Position numbers and translations under genes: made by a program
In this document: piece by piece, positions 52,765 through 61,881 of the stretch
How positions within the stretch are numbered: the first letter of the stretch is position 1
Layout of the letters: every line of letters starts with the position of its first letter
DNA from: Erwinia sorbitola
GTDB lineage: Bacteria > Pseudomonadota > Gammaproteobacteria > Enterobacterales > Enterobacteriaceae
Assembly: GCF_009738185.1 (NCBI RefSeq)
Contig: NZ_CP046509.1
Coordinates: 1,491,501 to 1,555,500, forward strand
DNA: 64,000 nt
Direction: 5' to 3'
Notes under the pieces: model-generated
The model's input: only the letters and a program-made list of their open reading frames with translations
Database searches by the model: none
What the model was told of the DNA's origin: nothing

Positions 52765-53943
52765 ATGTCCCGTATTCTCCCGCTCGATTTTATTCGGGGT
52801 CTGGCGATCCTCGGCATTCTCCTGCTGAATATCACTGCTTTTGGCCTGCCGAAGGCGGCCTATCTTAATCCTGCCTGGCAAGGGCTGCCCTCACTCAGTG
52901 ATTTTCTGGTGTGGGCGGCGATGGATCTTTTCGCTCAGGCTAAATTTCTTACCCTCTTTGCTATCCTGTTTGGTGCCGGGCTGCAATTGCTGTTGCCGCG
53001 CGGTAAACGCTGGATACAGTCACGTCTCTCATGGCTGGTGATTTTCGGTTTTCTGCATGCGTTGCTGCTCTGGGAAGGGGATATTTTGCTGGCCTACGGT
53101 CTCACCGGGCTGGTGGCCTGGCGCATGATCCGCGATGTGTCCGGCACCCGGCAGCTGTTCAATACCGGGGTGATGCTGTATCTCATCGGTAGCGCAGTGC
53201 TGGTCGTGCTGGGAATGGCCTCCGGGCCGAATCCGAACAGTTCGTGGCTGCCAGGGGCGGCTGAGGTGCAGTATGAGACCTTCTGGCGCACTCACGGCGG
53301 CTGGGAGGCGATGTTCAACCGTCTGGATATGCTTGGTTCGGCACTTATGGCGCTGGCGGCGCAGTATGGCTGGCAGCTGGCAGGTCTGATGATGCTGGGA
53401 GCAGCACTGATGCGCAGCGGCTGGCTGCGTGGTACCTGGAGCCTGCAACACTATCGCCGTAGCGGCCTGCTGCTGGTGAGCCTTGGCATGCTGATTGAGA
53501 TGGTCTCTGTCGCGTTACAATGGCACGTCAAATGGGAGTTCCGCTGGGCGGGATTCTTCCTCCAGGTGCCGCGTGAAATCAGTGCGCCGCTACAGGCGCT
53601 GGGCTATGCCGCGCTCTGCTTTGGCTGGTGGCCTCAGCTACAGCGTTTTCGCCTCACCCAAACGGTGAGCGCCGTTGGCCGCATGGCGCTCTCAAACTAT
53701 CTGTTACAGACTCTGATTTGCACCACGCTGTTCAATCACTTTGCGTTATTTAATCAGCTCGACCGCTTGCAATTACTGCTGATTGTGCCGCTGGTCTGGG
53801 TGGTTAACCTGCTGTTTTCCCACTACTGGTTACGCATTTACCCTCAGGGACCGGTTGAATGGTTATGGCGTCAGCTCACCAGCGCCGGAATATCGTCTCA
53901 GGGTAAAAAACCAGCGGAAGATGATGTTCATCACAAAGGTTAA
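52765..53943 (+). CDS. yeiB: YeiB, DUF418 membrane protein
   Basis: 392 residues (E. coli YeiB 385), about eight to ten membrane segments. It has the family opening RILPLDFIRGLAILGILLLN and FGFLHALLLWEGDILLAYGL, and the C-terminal DUF418 region with SNYLLQTLICTTLFNH. The function is unknown. It lies between folE and galS, as in E. coli. Confidence 0.93.
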   Translation: MSRILPLDFIRGLAILGILLLNITAFGLPKAAYLNPAWQGLPSLSDFLVWAAMDLFAQAKFLTLFAILFGAGLQLLLPRGKRWIQSRLSWLVIFGFLHALLLWEGDILLAYGLTGLVAWRMIRDVSGTRQLFNTGVMLYLIGSAVLVVLGMASGPNPNSSWLPGAAEVQYETFWRTHGGWEAMFNRLDMLGSALMALAAQYGWQLAGLMMLGAALMRSGWLRGTWSLQHYRRSGLLLVSLGMLIEMVSVALQWHVKWEFRWAGFFLQVPREISAPLQALGYAALCFGWWPQLQRFRLTQTVSAVGRMALSNYLLQTLICTTLFNHFALFNQLDRLQLLLIVPLVWVVNLLFSHYWLRIYPQGPVEWLWRQLTSAGISSQGKKPAEDDVHHKG

Positions 53944-53952
53944 AAAATTGTA

Positions 53953-53968
53953 TGTAACCGTTTTCAAG
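53953..53968. promoter_or_regulatory. GalR/GalS-like operator before galS
   Basis: TGTAACCGTTTTCAAG resembles the gal operator (GTGNAANCGNTTNCAC type). The same arrangement recurs before mglB at 55114. Autoregulation of galS is expected. Confidence 0.7.
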
Positions 53969-53970
53969 CC

Positions 53971-53986
53971 TGTGACGGAATTCACG
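53971..53986. promoter_or_regulatory. CRP-like site before galS
   Basis: TGTGACGGAATTCACG matches TGTGA-N6-TCACA in all but the last base. It lies two bases after the Gal operator, the same arrangement as upstream of mglB. Confidence 0.75.
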
Positions 53987-54077
53987 TAGCACGCCGCTTC
54001 CGCCTGACAGAATAGACGCCAGAATGCGTCTGGGTAGGAAGGGCTATGCAAAAATTATACTTCGGTGGTAATCCCCT

Positions 54078-55118
54078 ATGATTACCATACGTGATGTCGC
54101 TCGTGAGGCAGGTGTGTCTGTTGCTACGGTCTCGCGGGTACTGAATAACAGTGCCGCAGTGACCGAAGAGACCCGCGAGACGGTGCTGAAAACGGTTGCA
54201 CGCCTCGGCTATCGCCCGAATGCGAATGCGCAGGCGCTGGCGACTCAGGTCAGCGATACCATCGGTGTGGTGGTAATGGACGTGTCCGATCCCTTCTTTG
54301 GTGCGCTGGTAAAAGCGGTAGACACCGTGGCCCAGCGCCTGCAAAAACATGTGTTAATCAACAACTCCTATCATCAGGCGGATAAAGAGCGCCATGCGAT
54401 TGAAGTGCTGATTCGTCAGCGCTGTAACGCCCTGATTGTTCATGCAAAAGCGTTATCAGATCAGGAGCTGGCCGGGCTGATGCAGCAAGTGCCGGGGATG
54501 GTGCTGGTCAACCGTATTGTGCCGGGTTTTGCCCATCGCTGTGTCTGCCTCGACAATGTCAGCGGGGCGCTAATGGCGATGCGTATGCTGCAACAGCACG
54601 GCCATCAGCGTATCGGTTACCTGGGTTCTGTCCATCCGATTGAAGATAACGACCAGCGTCGTGAAGGGTGGGCGCAGGCGTTAAGCGAGCAGGGGATTAC
54701 TCCGGTTGAAAGCTGGTGTGCCAGTGGTGAACCTGATTTACAGGGGGGCGAAGCAGCGATGGTGGAACTGCTCGGCCGCAACCTGCATCTTACTGCGGTA
54801 TTTGCCTATAACGACAGCATGGCGGCCGGCGCGCTGGCAGCGTTGAAAGATAACGGTATTGCAGTGCCACAGCAGCTCTCAGTGGTGGGCTTCGATGATA
54901 TTCCTATTTCGCGCTATACCGATCCGCAGTTGAGTACCGTGCGTTACCCGATTGTTTCTATGGCAAAACTGGCCACTGAACTGGCACTAAAAGGAGCCGC
55001 CGGGGAACTGGACAGCAGCGCCAGGCACTGCTTTATGCCGACTCTGGTCAGACGCCATTCGGTGGCAATGCGACAAAATGTGGCGGCCGTCACTAACTCA
55101 GGCGAATCTCAGATGTAA
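54078..55118 (+). CDS. galS: Galactose-responsive repressor GalS
   Basis: 346 residues, LacI/GalR family. The HTH (MITIRDVAREAGVSVATVSR) is followed by the hinge and a sugar-binding core (DTIGVVVMDVSDPFFGALV, VVGFDDIPISRYTDPQLSTV). It represses mglBAC and itself until galactose is present. Its stop codon lies inside the operator of the downstream mglB promoter. Confidence 0.94.
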   Translation: MITIRDVAREAGVSVATVSRVLNNSAAVTEETRETVLKTVARLGYRPNANAQALATQVSDTIGVVVMDVSDPFFGALVKAVDTVAQRLQKHVLINNSYHQADKERHAIEVLIRQRCNALIVHAKALSDQELAGLMQQVPGMVLVNRIVPGFAHRCVCLDNVSGALMAMRMLQQHGHQRIGYLGSVHPIEDNDQRREGWAQALSEQGITPVESWCASGEPDLQGGEAAMVELLGRNLHLTAVFAYNDSMAAGALAALKDNGIAVPQQLSVVGFDDIPISRYTDPQLSTVRYPIVSMAKLATELALKGAAGELDSSARHCFMPTLVRRHSVAMRQNVAAVTNSGESQM

Positions 55119-55129
55119 CCGTTTCCAAT
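55114..55129. promoter_or_regulatory. GalR/GalS-like operator of mglBAC
   Basis: TGTAACCGTTTCCAAT, nearly identical to the site before galS, overlaps the galS stop codon (55116-55118). Binding by GalS or GalR would repress mglBAC. Confidence 0.78.
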
Positions 55130-55130
55130 C

Positions 55131-55146
55131 TGTGAGTAAATTCACA
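55131..55146. promoter_or_regulatory. CRP site of mglBAC
   Basis: TGTGAGTAAATTCACA is a perfect TGTGA-N6-TCACA palindrome, the expected activator site of the mgl promoter. The roughly 290 bases from here to mglB otherwise hold only a long leader with no convincing frame. Confidence 0.9.
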
Positions 55147-55435
55147 GTTAATTAACAACGCCTTCTCTATGATGGCAGCGTATGCAGGGTTTGAAACATT
55201 ATGTAACGGCGCAACGGCCCCTTATCACGGCCTTTTGCCCTCCCTGCGAAACAGTTTCACACACAGCATTCAGGAAGCGTTCCGTACAGGGAAGTCGGGT
55301 TTGATGTTAGCTATCATCGGTGCCGCTGATCATAGATTTAACATTTTGCGTCACCGTTAATAAACTGATCGCCCCGTGCTTCCTCACTGAAGAGCACGCG
55401 GCGTTGAGTACTACCCTACAAAAACCGGAGATACC

Positions 55436-56431
55436 ATGAATAAGAAGGTTTTCACTCTCAGCGCCCTGGTTGCCAGCATGCTGTTTGGCGCAACTGCTCA
55501 GGCAGCAGATACCCGTATTGGTGTAACAATTTATAAGTATGACGACAACTTTATGTCGGTAGTGCGCAAGGATATTGAGAAAGAAGCCAAGAGCAACCCG
55601 GGTATTCAGCTGTTAATGAATGACTCGCAGAACAGCCAGTCTACTCAGAACGACCAGGTAGACGTACTGGTTGCCAAAGGTGTTAAAGCCCTGGCAATTA
55701 ACCTGGTTGACCCGGCCGCTGCTGCGGTAGTGATCAGCAAAGCAAAAGCTAACGACATTCCTGTGGTGTTCTTCAACAAAGAGCCAACGGCAAAAGCGCT
55801 GGCCAGCTACGACAAAGCTTACTACGTCGGTACTGACTCTAAAGAGTCTGGCGTTAAGCAGGGCGAGCTGATTGAGAAACACTGGAAAGCCAATGCTAAC
55901 TGGGATCTGAATAAAGATGGTCAGATTCAGTTCGTGCTGCTGAAAGGCGAACCAGGTCACCCGGATGCGGAAGCCCGTACTAAATACGTGATCGACACGC
56001 TGAATAAAGATGGTGTGAAAACCCAGCAGCTGCATCTGGATACCGCTATGTGGGATACCGCACAGGCGAAAGATAAGATGGATGCGTGGTTATCTGGTCC
56101 GAACGGCAACAAAATTGAAGTGGTTATCGCTAACAACGATGCAATGGCAATGGGCGCAGTGGAAGCACTGAAAGCGCATAACAAGTCATCTGTACCGGTA
56201 TTTGGTGTGGATGCCCTGCCAGAAGCGCTGGCGATGGTTAAATCGGGCGCAATGGCCGGTACCGTGCTGAACGATGCGAAAAACCAGGCGAAAGCGACCA
56301 TTGATATGGCAATCAACCTGGCGGCGGGTAAACCTGCCACTGAAGGCACAGACTACAAACTGGATGGCAAAGTGGTTCGCGTTGCCTATGTACCGGTAGA
56401 CAAAGACAACCTGGCAGATCTGCCTAAATAA
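55436..56431 (+). CDS. mglB: Galactose/glucose periplasmic binding protein
   Basis: 331 residues (E. coli MglB 332). Signal peptide MNKKVFTLSALVASMLFGAT ends near AQA. The mature protein binds galactose or glucose for MglAC and for the Trg chemoreceptor. Ligand and calcium-site motifs include DLNKDGQIQ and VIANNDAMAMGAVEAL. It is the first gene of mglBAC, followed by an attenuating hairpin. Confidence 0.97.
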   Translation: MNKKVFTLSALVASMLFGATAQAADTRIGVTIYKYDDNFMSVVRKDIEKEAKSNPGIQLLMNDSQNSQSTQNDQVDVLVAKGVKALAINLVDPAAAAVVISKAKANDIPVVFFNKEPTAKALASYDKAYYVGTDSKESGVKQGELIEKHWKANANWDLNKDGQIQFVLLKGEPGHPDAEARTKYVIDTLNKDGVKTQQLHLDTAMWDTAQAKDKMDAWLSGPNGNKIEVVIANNDAMAMGAVEALKAHNKSSVPVFGVDALPEALAMVKSGAMAGTVLNDAKNQAKATIDMAINLAAGKPATEGTDYKLDGKVVRVAYVPVDKDNLADLPK

Positions 56432-56443
56432 GTTCTATCTGAT

Positions 56444-56472
56444 AACGGGTGCGTATATTAAGCACCCGTTTT
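56444..56472 (+). terminator. Hairpin between mglB and mglA
   Basis: AACGGGTGC and GCACCCGTT form a strong stem followed by TT. It probably stops or stabilises part of the transcripts, giving more MglB than MglA and MglC, as is common for binding-protein operons. Confidence 0.75.
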
Positions 56473-56485
56473 AAGATGTTAATTA

Positions 56486-56548
56486 ATACCTGTAATAATT
56501 CAAGCTGCGTCCAACGCATCTGTCGCTTGAAGAATGAAGGGTAGATAC
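56486..56548. repeat. Short ERIC-like element between mglB and mglA
   Basis: ATACCTGTAATAATTCAAGC at one end and CGCTTGAAGAATGAAGGGTA at the other match the two ends of an ERIC element. The middle ~65 bases are missing, leaving a self-complementary hairpin of about 63 bases inside the mgl operon. Confidence 0.6.
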
Positions 56549-56568
56549 TCTTTCAGCCGGGTAGATAT

Positions 56569-58089
56569 ATGGGCAGCGATAACGTGCAAACACAGCGCGA
56601 ATTTCTACTGGAGATGACTGACGTCAGTAAGTCATTCCCCGGGGTTAAAGCGCTCGATAATGTAAATTTAAAAGTCCGTCCACACTCAATTCACGCCTTA
56701 ATGGGCGAGAATGGTGCCGGTAAGTCAACACTTTTAAAATGCCTTTTTGGTATTTACAGTAAAGATACAGGGAGCATTCTTTTTCAGGGCGAGGAAATTA
56801 ATTACAAGAGCTCTAAAGAGGCGCTGGAAAATGGCGTGTCGATGGTGCATCAGGAATTAAACCTGGTTCTGCAACGTACCGTAATGGATAACATGTGGCT
56901 TGGTCGTTATCCTAAGAAGGGCTTTTTCGTCGATCAGGATAAAATGTATCGCGATACTAAAGCGATTTTCGACGAGCTTGATATTGATATTGATCCACGG
57001 GATAAAGTTATTTCGTTGTCTGTTTCGCAAATGCAGATGATCGAAATTGCTAAAGCGTTTTCCTACAACGCGAAAATCGTCATTATGGATGAGCCAACCT
57101 CATCATTGACGGAAAAAGAAGTGAACCATCTGTTTACGATTATTCGTAAGCTGAAGGATCGCGGCTGCGGCATTATCTATATCTCACATAAGATGGAAGA
57201 GATTTTCCAACTGTGTGATGAGATTACTATCCTGCGCGACGGTCAGTGGATCGCTACTCAGCCGCTGGAAGGGCTGGATATGGATAAGATCATCGCTATG
57301 ATGGTCGGGCGATCGCTGAATCAGCGTTTCCCGGATAAAACCAACGTGCCGGGTGAAACTATCCTTGAAGTACGTAACCTGACCTCTCTGCGTCAACCGT
57401 CGATTCGTGATATCTCCTTTGATCTGCGCAAGGGCGAAATCCTTGGCATTGCAGGCCTGGTGGGGGCGAAGCGTACAGATATCGTTGAGACGCTGTTTGG
57501 TATTCGCGAGAAGTCGGGCGGAACAATCAAGCTGCACGGTAAAACAATTAATAACCACAGTGCCAATGAAGCCATTAATCATGGTTTTGCGCTGGTGACC
57601 GAAGAACGCCGTTCTACCGGGATCTACGCTTATCTTGATATTGGTTTTAACTCGCTGATTTCAAATATCAGCAAATATAAAAACAGCATTGGCCTGCTGG
57701 ATAATACCCGGATGAAAAGTGATACGCAGTGGGTCATTGATTCAATGCGGGTAAAAACACCGGGGCACCATACGTCGATTGGCTCATTATCAGGCGGTAA
57801 CCAGCAGAAGGTTATTATTGGGCGCTGGTTATTAACCCAGCCGGAAATATTGATGCTCGACGAACCGACTCGTGGTATTGACGTTGGGGCGAAATTTGAA
57901 ATCTATCAGTTGATTTCAGAACTGGCGAAGAAAGGTAAGGGCATTATTATTATCTCTTCTGAAATGCCAGAGTTATTGGGCATTACCGATCGTATCCTGG
58001 TAATGAGTAATGGCCTGGCCGCAGGCATTGTCGAAACGAAGACTACCACGCAAAACGAAATATTGCGTTTGGCATCGTTGCACCTTTAA
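56569..58089 (+). CDS. mglA: Galactose/methyl galactoside ABC transporter ATP-binding protein
   Basis: 506 residues, the E. coli length, with two ABC domains. The first has an intact Walker A (GENGAGKSTLLK) and VIMDEPTSSLTEKE. The second has a degenerate Walker A (GLVGAKRTDIVE) but a good signature (SLSGGNQQKVIIGRWL), as usual for sugar ATPases of this group. It powers uptake through MglC. Confidence 0.97.
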   Translation: MGSDNVQTQREFLLEMTDVSKSFPGVKALDNVNLKVRPHSIHALMGENGAGKSTLLKCLFGIYSKDTGSILFQGEEINYKSSKEALENGVSMVHQELNLVLQRTVMDNMWLGRYPKKGFFVDQDKMYRDTKAIFDELDIDIDPRDKVISLSVSQMQMIEIAKAFSYNAKIVIMDEPTSSLTEKEVNHLFTIIRKLKDRGCGIIYISHKMEEIFQLCDEITILRDGQWIATQPLEGLDMDKIIAMMVGRSLNQRFPDKTNVPGETILEVRNLTSLRQPSIRDISFDLRKGEILGIAGLVGAKRTDIVETLFGIREKSGGTIKLHGKTINNHSANEAINHGFALVTEERRSTGIYAYLDIGFNSLISNISKYKNSIGLLDNTRMKSDTQWVIDSMRVKTPGHHTSIGSLSGGNQQKVIIGRWLLTQPEILMLDEPTRGIDVGAKFEIYQLISELAKKGKGIIIISSEMPELLGITDRILVMSNGLAAGIVETKTTTQNEILRLASLHL

Positions 58090-58108
58090 TGATGTAAGGG
58101 CTGTTACT

Positions 58109-59119
58109 ATGAAAGCAGTGAATAAAAAAAGTTTGCTCACCTGGCTGAAAGAAGGTGGGATTTATGTGGTGCTGCTGGTATTACTGGCCATCATTATTAT
58201 CCAGGATCCAACGTTCTTAAGTTTAATGAACCTGAGTAATATTCTTACGCAATCGTCTGTACGTGTGATTATTGCGCTGGGTGTTGCCGGTCTGATTGTG
58301 ACTCAGGGTACTGACCTCTCAGCAGGTCGTCAGGTGGGGCTGGCGGCGGTTGTCGCCGCGACGCTGTTACAGGCGATGGATAATGCCAATAAGGTGTTTC
58401 CGCACCTGGATACTCTGCCAATCGCCGTGGTGATCGCTATTGTCTGTGCAATTGGCGCGGTAATTGGTCTGGTCAACGGCCTGATTATTGCTTACCTGAA
58501 GGTGACACCGTTTATCACCACGCTGGGTACGATGATCATCGTTTACGGCGTTAACTCACTGTATTACGACTATGTAGGCGCTTCTCCGGTCGCTGGCTTT
58601 GACGAGAAGTTCTCCACCTTTGCTCAGGGCTTCCTGCGTCTGGGTGATTTCAAACTCTCGTACATTACTTTCTACGCGATTATCGCCATCTTCGTGGTGT
58701 GGATCTTGTGGAATAAAACGCGCTTCGGTAAAAATATTTTCGCCATCGGTGGTAACCCGGAAGCGGCGAGAGTGTCAGGCGTTAACGTTCCGTTCAACCT
58801 GATCCTGGTTTATGCCCTGTCCGGTGTGTTCTATGCCTTTGGCGGGATGCTGGAAGCGGGCCGTATCGGTTCTGCTACCAACAACCTCGGCTTTATGTAT
58901 GAACTGGATGCGATTGCCGCCTGTGTGGTCGGCGGGGTGTCGTTTGCGGGCGGTGTGGGTACGGTAGCAGGCGTGGTGACCGGGGTGATTATCTTTACGG
59001 TTATCAACTACGGCCTGACTTATATCGGCGTTAACCCTTACTGGCAGTACATCATCAAGGGCGGCATTATCATCTTTGCGGTAGCGCTGGATTCCCTGAA
59101 GTACGCACGTAAGAAGTAA
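58109..59119 (+). CDS. mglC: Galactose/methyl galactoside ABC transporter permease
   Basis: 336 residues, as in E. coli. It has about ten membrane segments of the RbsC/BPD_transp_2 type (IIALGVAGLIVTQGTDLSAG, KVTPFITTLGTMIIVYGVNS, ATNNLGFMYELDAIAACVVG). The start at 58109 (MKAVNKKSLL) is 20 bases after mglA; the longer frame overlaps mglA and is not conserved. Confidence 0.97.
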   Translation: MKAVNKKSLLTWLKEGGIYVVLLVLLAIIIIQDPTFLSLMNLSNILTQSSVRVIIALGVAGLIVTQGTDLSAGRQVGLAAVVAATLLQAMDNANKVFPHLDTLPIAVVIAIVCAIGAVIGLVNGLIIAYLKVTPFITTLGTMIIVYGVNSLYYDYVGASPVAGFDEKFSTFAQGFLRLGDFKLSYITFYAIIAIFVVWILWNKTRFGKNIFAIGGNPEAARVSGVNVPFNLILVYALSGVFYAFGGMLEAGRIGSATNNLGFMYELDAIAACVVGGVSFAGGVGTVAGVVTGVIIFTVINYGLTYIGVNPYWQYIIKGGIIIFAVALDSLKYARKK

Positions 59120-59163
59120 TTTTTCAGAATACGCAGAGGTCGGGGTACGCCCGATCTTAAAAA

Positions 59164-59183
59164 GGGCGAGGTATACCTCGCCC
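59164..59183. repeat. Palindromic repeat between mglC and sanA
   Basis: GGGCGAGGTATACCTCGCCC, a perfect palindrome of the same family as at 3876 and 47616. It ends four bases before the sanA stop region in a convergent gap, and could act as a terminator for mglC (TTACTATTTC follows). Confidence 0.75.
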
Positions 59184-59186
59184 TTA

Positions 59187-59900
59187 CTATTTCTTACGCT
59201 GTATATCCAGCAGCTGCTCCGGTGTCACCGCCGGGTAACTCTGGGCATCCTCAGGCACTTCATGCCGGGCGGGGATGGGCACCAGGGGCCCAAGGAAGCG
59301 CGGTTCACGCTTCATCAGATACAGATCAGCCAGCGCTCCAAGACGGGCGCCCACTTCGCGCATGCGCACACTCCACATATTCTTCGGCGAAGGCACCGCA
59401 TAACACTGCGCCTGAATCCCCATATGCAGCGCAATAAACAGCGCACGTTCACAGTGGAAACGCTGGGTGATAATAATAAAGTCGTTGGTATCAAATACCT
59501 TGCGGGTGCGCACAATCGAATCAAGGGTACGGAAACCGGCGTAATCCAGCACAATATCGGCGGGCTGCACGCCTGCGGCAATCAGGTCACGGCGCATGGT
59601 CATCGGCTCGTTATAACTTTGCAGCGCATTGTCACCGCTTAACAGCAGATAGTTCACCTTGCCGCTGTTGTAAGCATTAATCGCGCCCTGAATACGATAA
59701 AGGTAATACTGATTGATCACCCCGGTACGGTAATACTTGGCGGTACCCAGCACCACACCAACCTGGCGATGTGGCAGTGCTTTCATATCGTCATAAACGT
59801 AGGGGGCAGTTTTCCAGCTCATCCAGCGATCGAGGCCCAGCGCGGTCAGAACCACCAGGGTGATGATGATAATCAGACCATAAATCAGGCGTTTCAACAT
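59187..59900 (-). CDS. sanA: SanA, inner-membrane envelope-barrier protein
   Basis: 237 residues (E. coli SanA 239). One N-terminal membrane segment (LIYGLIIIITLVVLTALGL) is followed by a periplasmic DUF218/ElyC-type domain (GVVLGTAKYYRTGVINQYYL, LLSGDNALQSYNEPMTM, RFHCERALFIALHMGI). Loss of SanA in E. coli causes vancomycin sensitivity at high temperature. The exact reaction is unknown. Confidence 0.94.
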   Translation of the reverse strand: MLKRLIYGLIIIITLVVLTALGLDRWMSWKTAPYVYDDMKALPHRQVGVVLGTAKYYRTGVINQYYLYRIQGAINAYNSGKVNYLLLSGDNALQSYNEPMTMRRDLIAAGVQPADIVLDYAGFRTLDSIVRTRKVFDTNDFIIITQRFHCERALFIALHMGIQAQCYAVPSPKNMWSVRMREVGARLGALADLYLMKREPRFLGPLVPIPARHEVPEDAQSYPAVTPEQLLDIQRKK

Positions 59901-60056
59901 GCTGAACGTGGCTCGGGTTGGCAGTGGAGAGTGGATTCAAGGCTACTTGAGGCGGGGAGGTGAAGCAAGTCGCACAGCGCCGGATGGGGGTTTTTCAGTC
60001 AAAAATCCCCTTCCTGAAGCACGATAACGCCAGGCAGGAAGGGGGATCGGCCGTTC

Positions 60057-61754
60057 TCAGATAGATGTACGACGATAATTACGATACTGCGGCAGCCAGA
60101 AATTGGCCGCGATGGCTTTTGACAGCACATCTTCTGAGGTCACAACCGCGACGCCAGACAGCTGTGCCGCTTTACCTACCGCCATGGCGATCAGTTTGGA
60201 TACGCCCTGAATATCCTGCACTTCAGGCAGTACCGGGCCTGCACCATCGTTAACCAGCGGTGAGCAATCAGCCAGCGCCCGGCTGGCAGCCATCAGCATG
60301 CTGTCCGTCACGCGGGTAGCGCCAGACGCAATAACGCCAAGGCCAATGCCCGGGAAGATATAGGAGTTATTACACTGGGCAATAGGGTAGGTTTTATCTT
60401 TCCAGGTCACCGGAGAGAACGGGCTGCCGGTAGCAACCAGTGCGTTACCGTCAGTCCACGCCATAATATCCTGCGGAGTTGCTTCCACGCGTGAAGTTGG
60501 GTTTGACAGCGGCATGATGATTGGGCGGGCACAATGTTTATGCATTTCACGCACGATCTCTTCGCTGAACAGACCCGGCTGGCCGGATACACCAATCATA
60601 ATATTTGGCTGGACATTACGCACTACATCCAGCAGTGACAGTGAGTCGCTGCTGCTGTCCCAGCTGGTCAGACTCTCACTTTTCTGCACCAGTTTGCTCT
60701 GGAAGTTCAGCAGGTTTGGCAGCTTATCGGTCAGCAGGCCGAAGCGGTCAACCATAAACACGCGGCCACGGGCTTCTTCATCGCTGAGACCTTCTGATTT
60801 CATCTGCGCAATTATCTGCTCGGCGATACCGCAGCCAGCGGAGCCGGCACCGAGGAATACCACTTTCTGTTCACACAGCTTGCTGCCTGCCGCGCGACTG
60901 GCAGCAATCAGCGTACCCAGCGTTACCGCCGCAGTGCCCTGAATATCATCGTTAAAGCAGCAAACTTCATCGCGGTAGCGCTCCAGCAATGGCATCGCAT
61001 TTTTCTGGGCAAAATCCTCAAACTGCAACAGCACATTTGGCCAGCGACTCTTCACCGCGTGGATAAAATCATTCACGAAGCTGTTGTACTCTTCGCCGGT
61101 TATGCGCGGATGACGCCAGCCCATATAGAGCGGGTCATTTAGCAACTGCTGGTTATTGGTACCAACATCCAGCACTACCGGCAGGGTATAGGCCGGGCTG
61201 ATACCGCCGCAGGCGGTGTAGAGCGACAGTTTACCAATGGGGATCCCCATACCGCCGATGCCCTGGTCGCCCAGGCCAAGAATACGCTCACCGTCGGTGA
61301 CCACGATCACCTTTACATTCTGCTTGGTGGCGTTCTGCAACATATCTTCGATGTTGGCGCGATTAGGGTAAGAGATAAACAGGCCGCGAGCGCGACGATA
61401 GATCTCAGAGAAGTGCTCACAGGCGGCACCCACCGTTGGGGTGTAGATAATCGGCATCATCTCTTCCAGATGATTGTCGAGCAGCCGATAGAACAGGGTT
61501 TCGTTGGTGTCCTGAATATTGCGCAGATAGACGTGTTTATCGTTATTGTTTTTGAAGTCCTGGAACTGTCGCCACGCGCGTGTTGCCTGCTCTTCAATAG
61601 TTTCGACAGTTTCAGGCAACAGGCCATTCAGATTGAAGTCGTTACGTTCTTCAATGGAGAAGGCACTACCTTTATTCAGAAGGGGGAATTCCAGCAAAAT
61701 CGGGCCAGCATAAGGGATGTAAAGCGGTCGTTTACTTTCGTATTCGAGTTCCAT
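60057..61754 (-). CDS. maeA: NAD-dependent malic enzyme
   Basis: 565 residues (E. coli MaeA/SfcA 565). It oxidatively decarboxylates malate to pyruvate. Conserved parts: YIPYAGPILLEFPLLNKGSA, IYTPTVGAACEHF (catalytic tyrosine), GERILGLGDQGIGGMGIPIG, FNDDIQGTAAVTL (metal ligands) and FLGAGSAGCGIAEQI (NAD site). The start at 61754 (MELEYESKRP) aligns with E. coli; an ATG nine bases upstream is possible. It sits between sanA and cdd, which are near neighbours in E. coli, where maeA is elsewhere. Confidence 0.96.
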   Translation of the reverse strand: MELEYESKRPLYIPYAGPILLEFPLLNKGSAFSIEERNDFNLNGLLPETVETIEEQATRAWRQFQDFKNNNDKHVYLRNIQDTNETLFYRLLDNHLEEMMPIIYTPTVGAACEHFSEIYRRARGLFISYPNRANIEDMLQNATKQNVKVIVVTDGERILGLGDQGIGGMGIPIGKLSLYTACGGISPAYTLPVVLDVGTNNQQLLNDPLYMGWRHPRITGEEYNSFVNDFIHAVKSRWPNVLLQFEDFAQKNAMPLLERYRDEVCCFNDDIQGTAAVTLGTLIAASRAAGSKLCEQKVVFLGAGSAGCGIAEQIIAQMKSEGLSDEEARGRVFMVDRFGLLTDKLPNLLNFQSKLVQKSESLTSWDSSSDSLSLLDVVRNVQPNIMIGVSGQPGLFSEEIVREMHKHCARPIIMPLSNPTSRVEATPQDIMAWTDGNALVATGSPFSPVTWKDKTYPIAQCNNSYIFPGIGLGVIASGATRVTDSMLMAASRALADCSPLVNDGAGPVLPEVQDIQGVSKLIAMAVGKAAQLSGVAVVTSEDVLSKAIAANFWLPQYRNYRRTSI

Positions 61755-61881
61755 GCAATTCATACTCTATTTTAGGAGCGGGGGTCGTGGGGCCAATCCT
61801 AAAATAATTCATCTGAAAGTACAGCTTTTGTTAACACGCAATAACAAAAGCTGCGATCTTTCTCTAACTACAAAGACTTTG

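Noticed and set aside
55169..55360. Short frame between galS and mglB
   Set aside because: It lies in the mgl promoter leader, with no ribosome site and no recognisable protein features.
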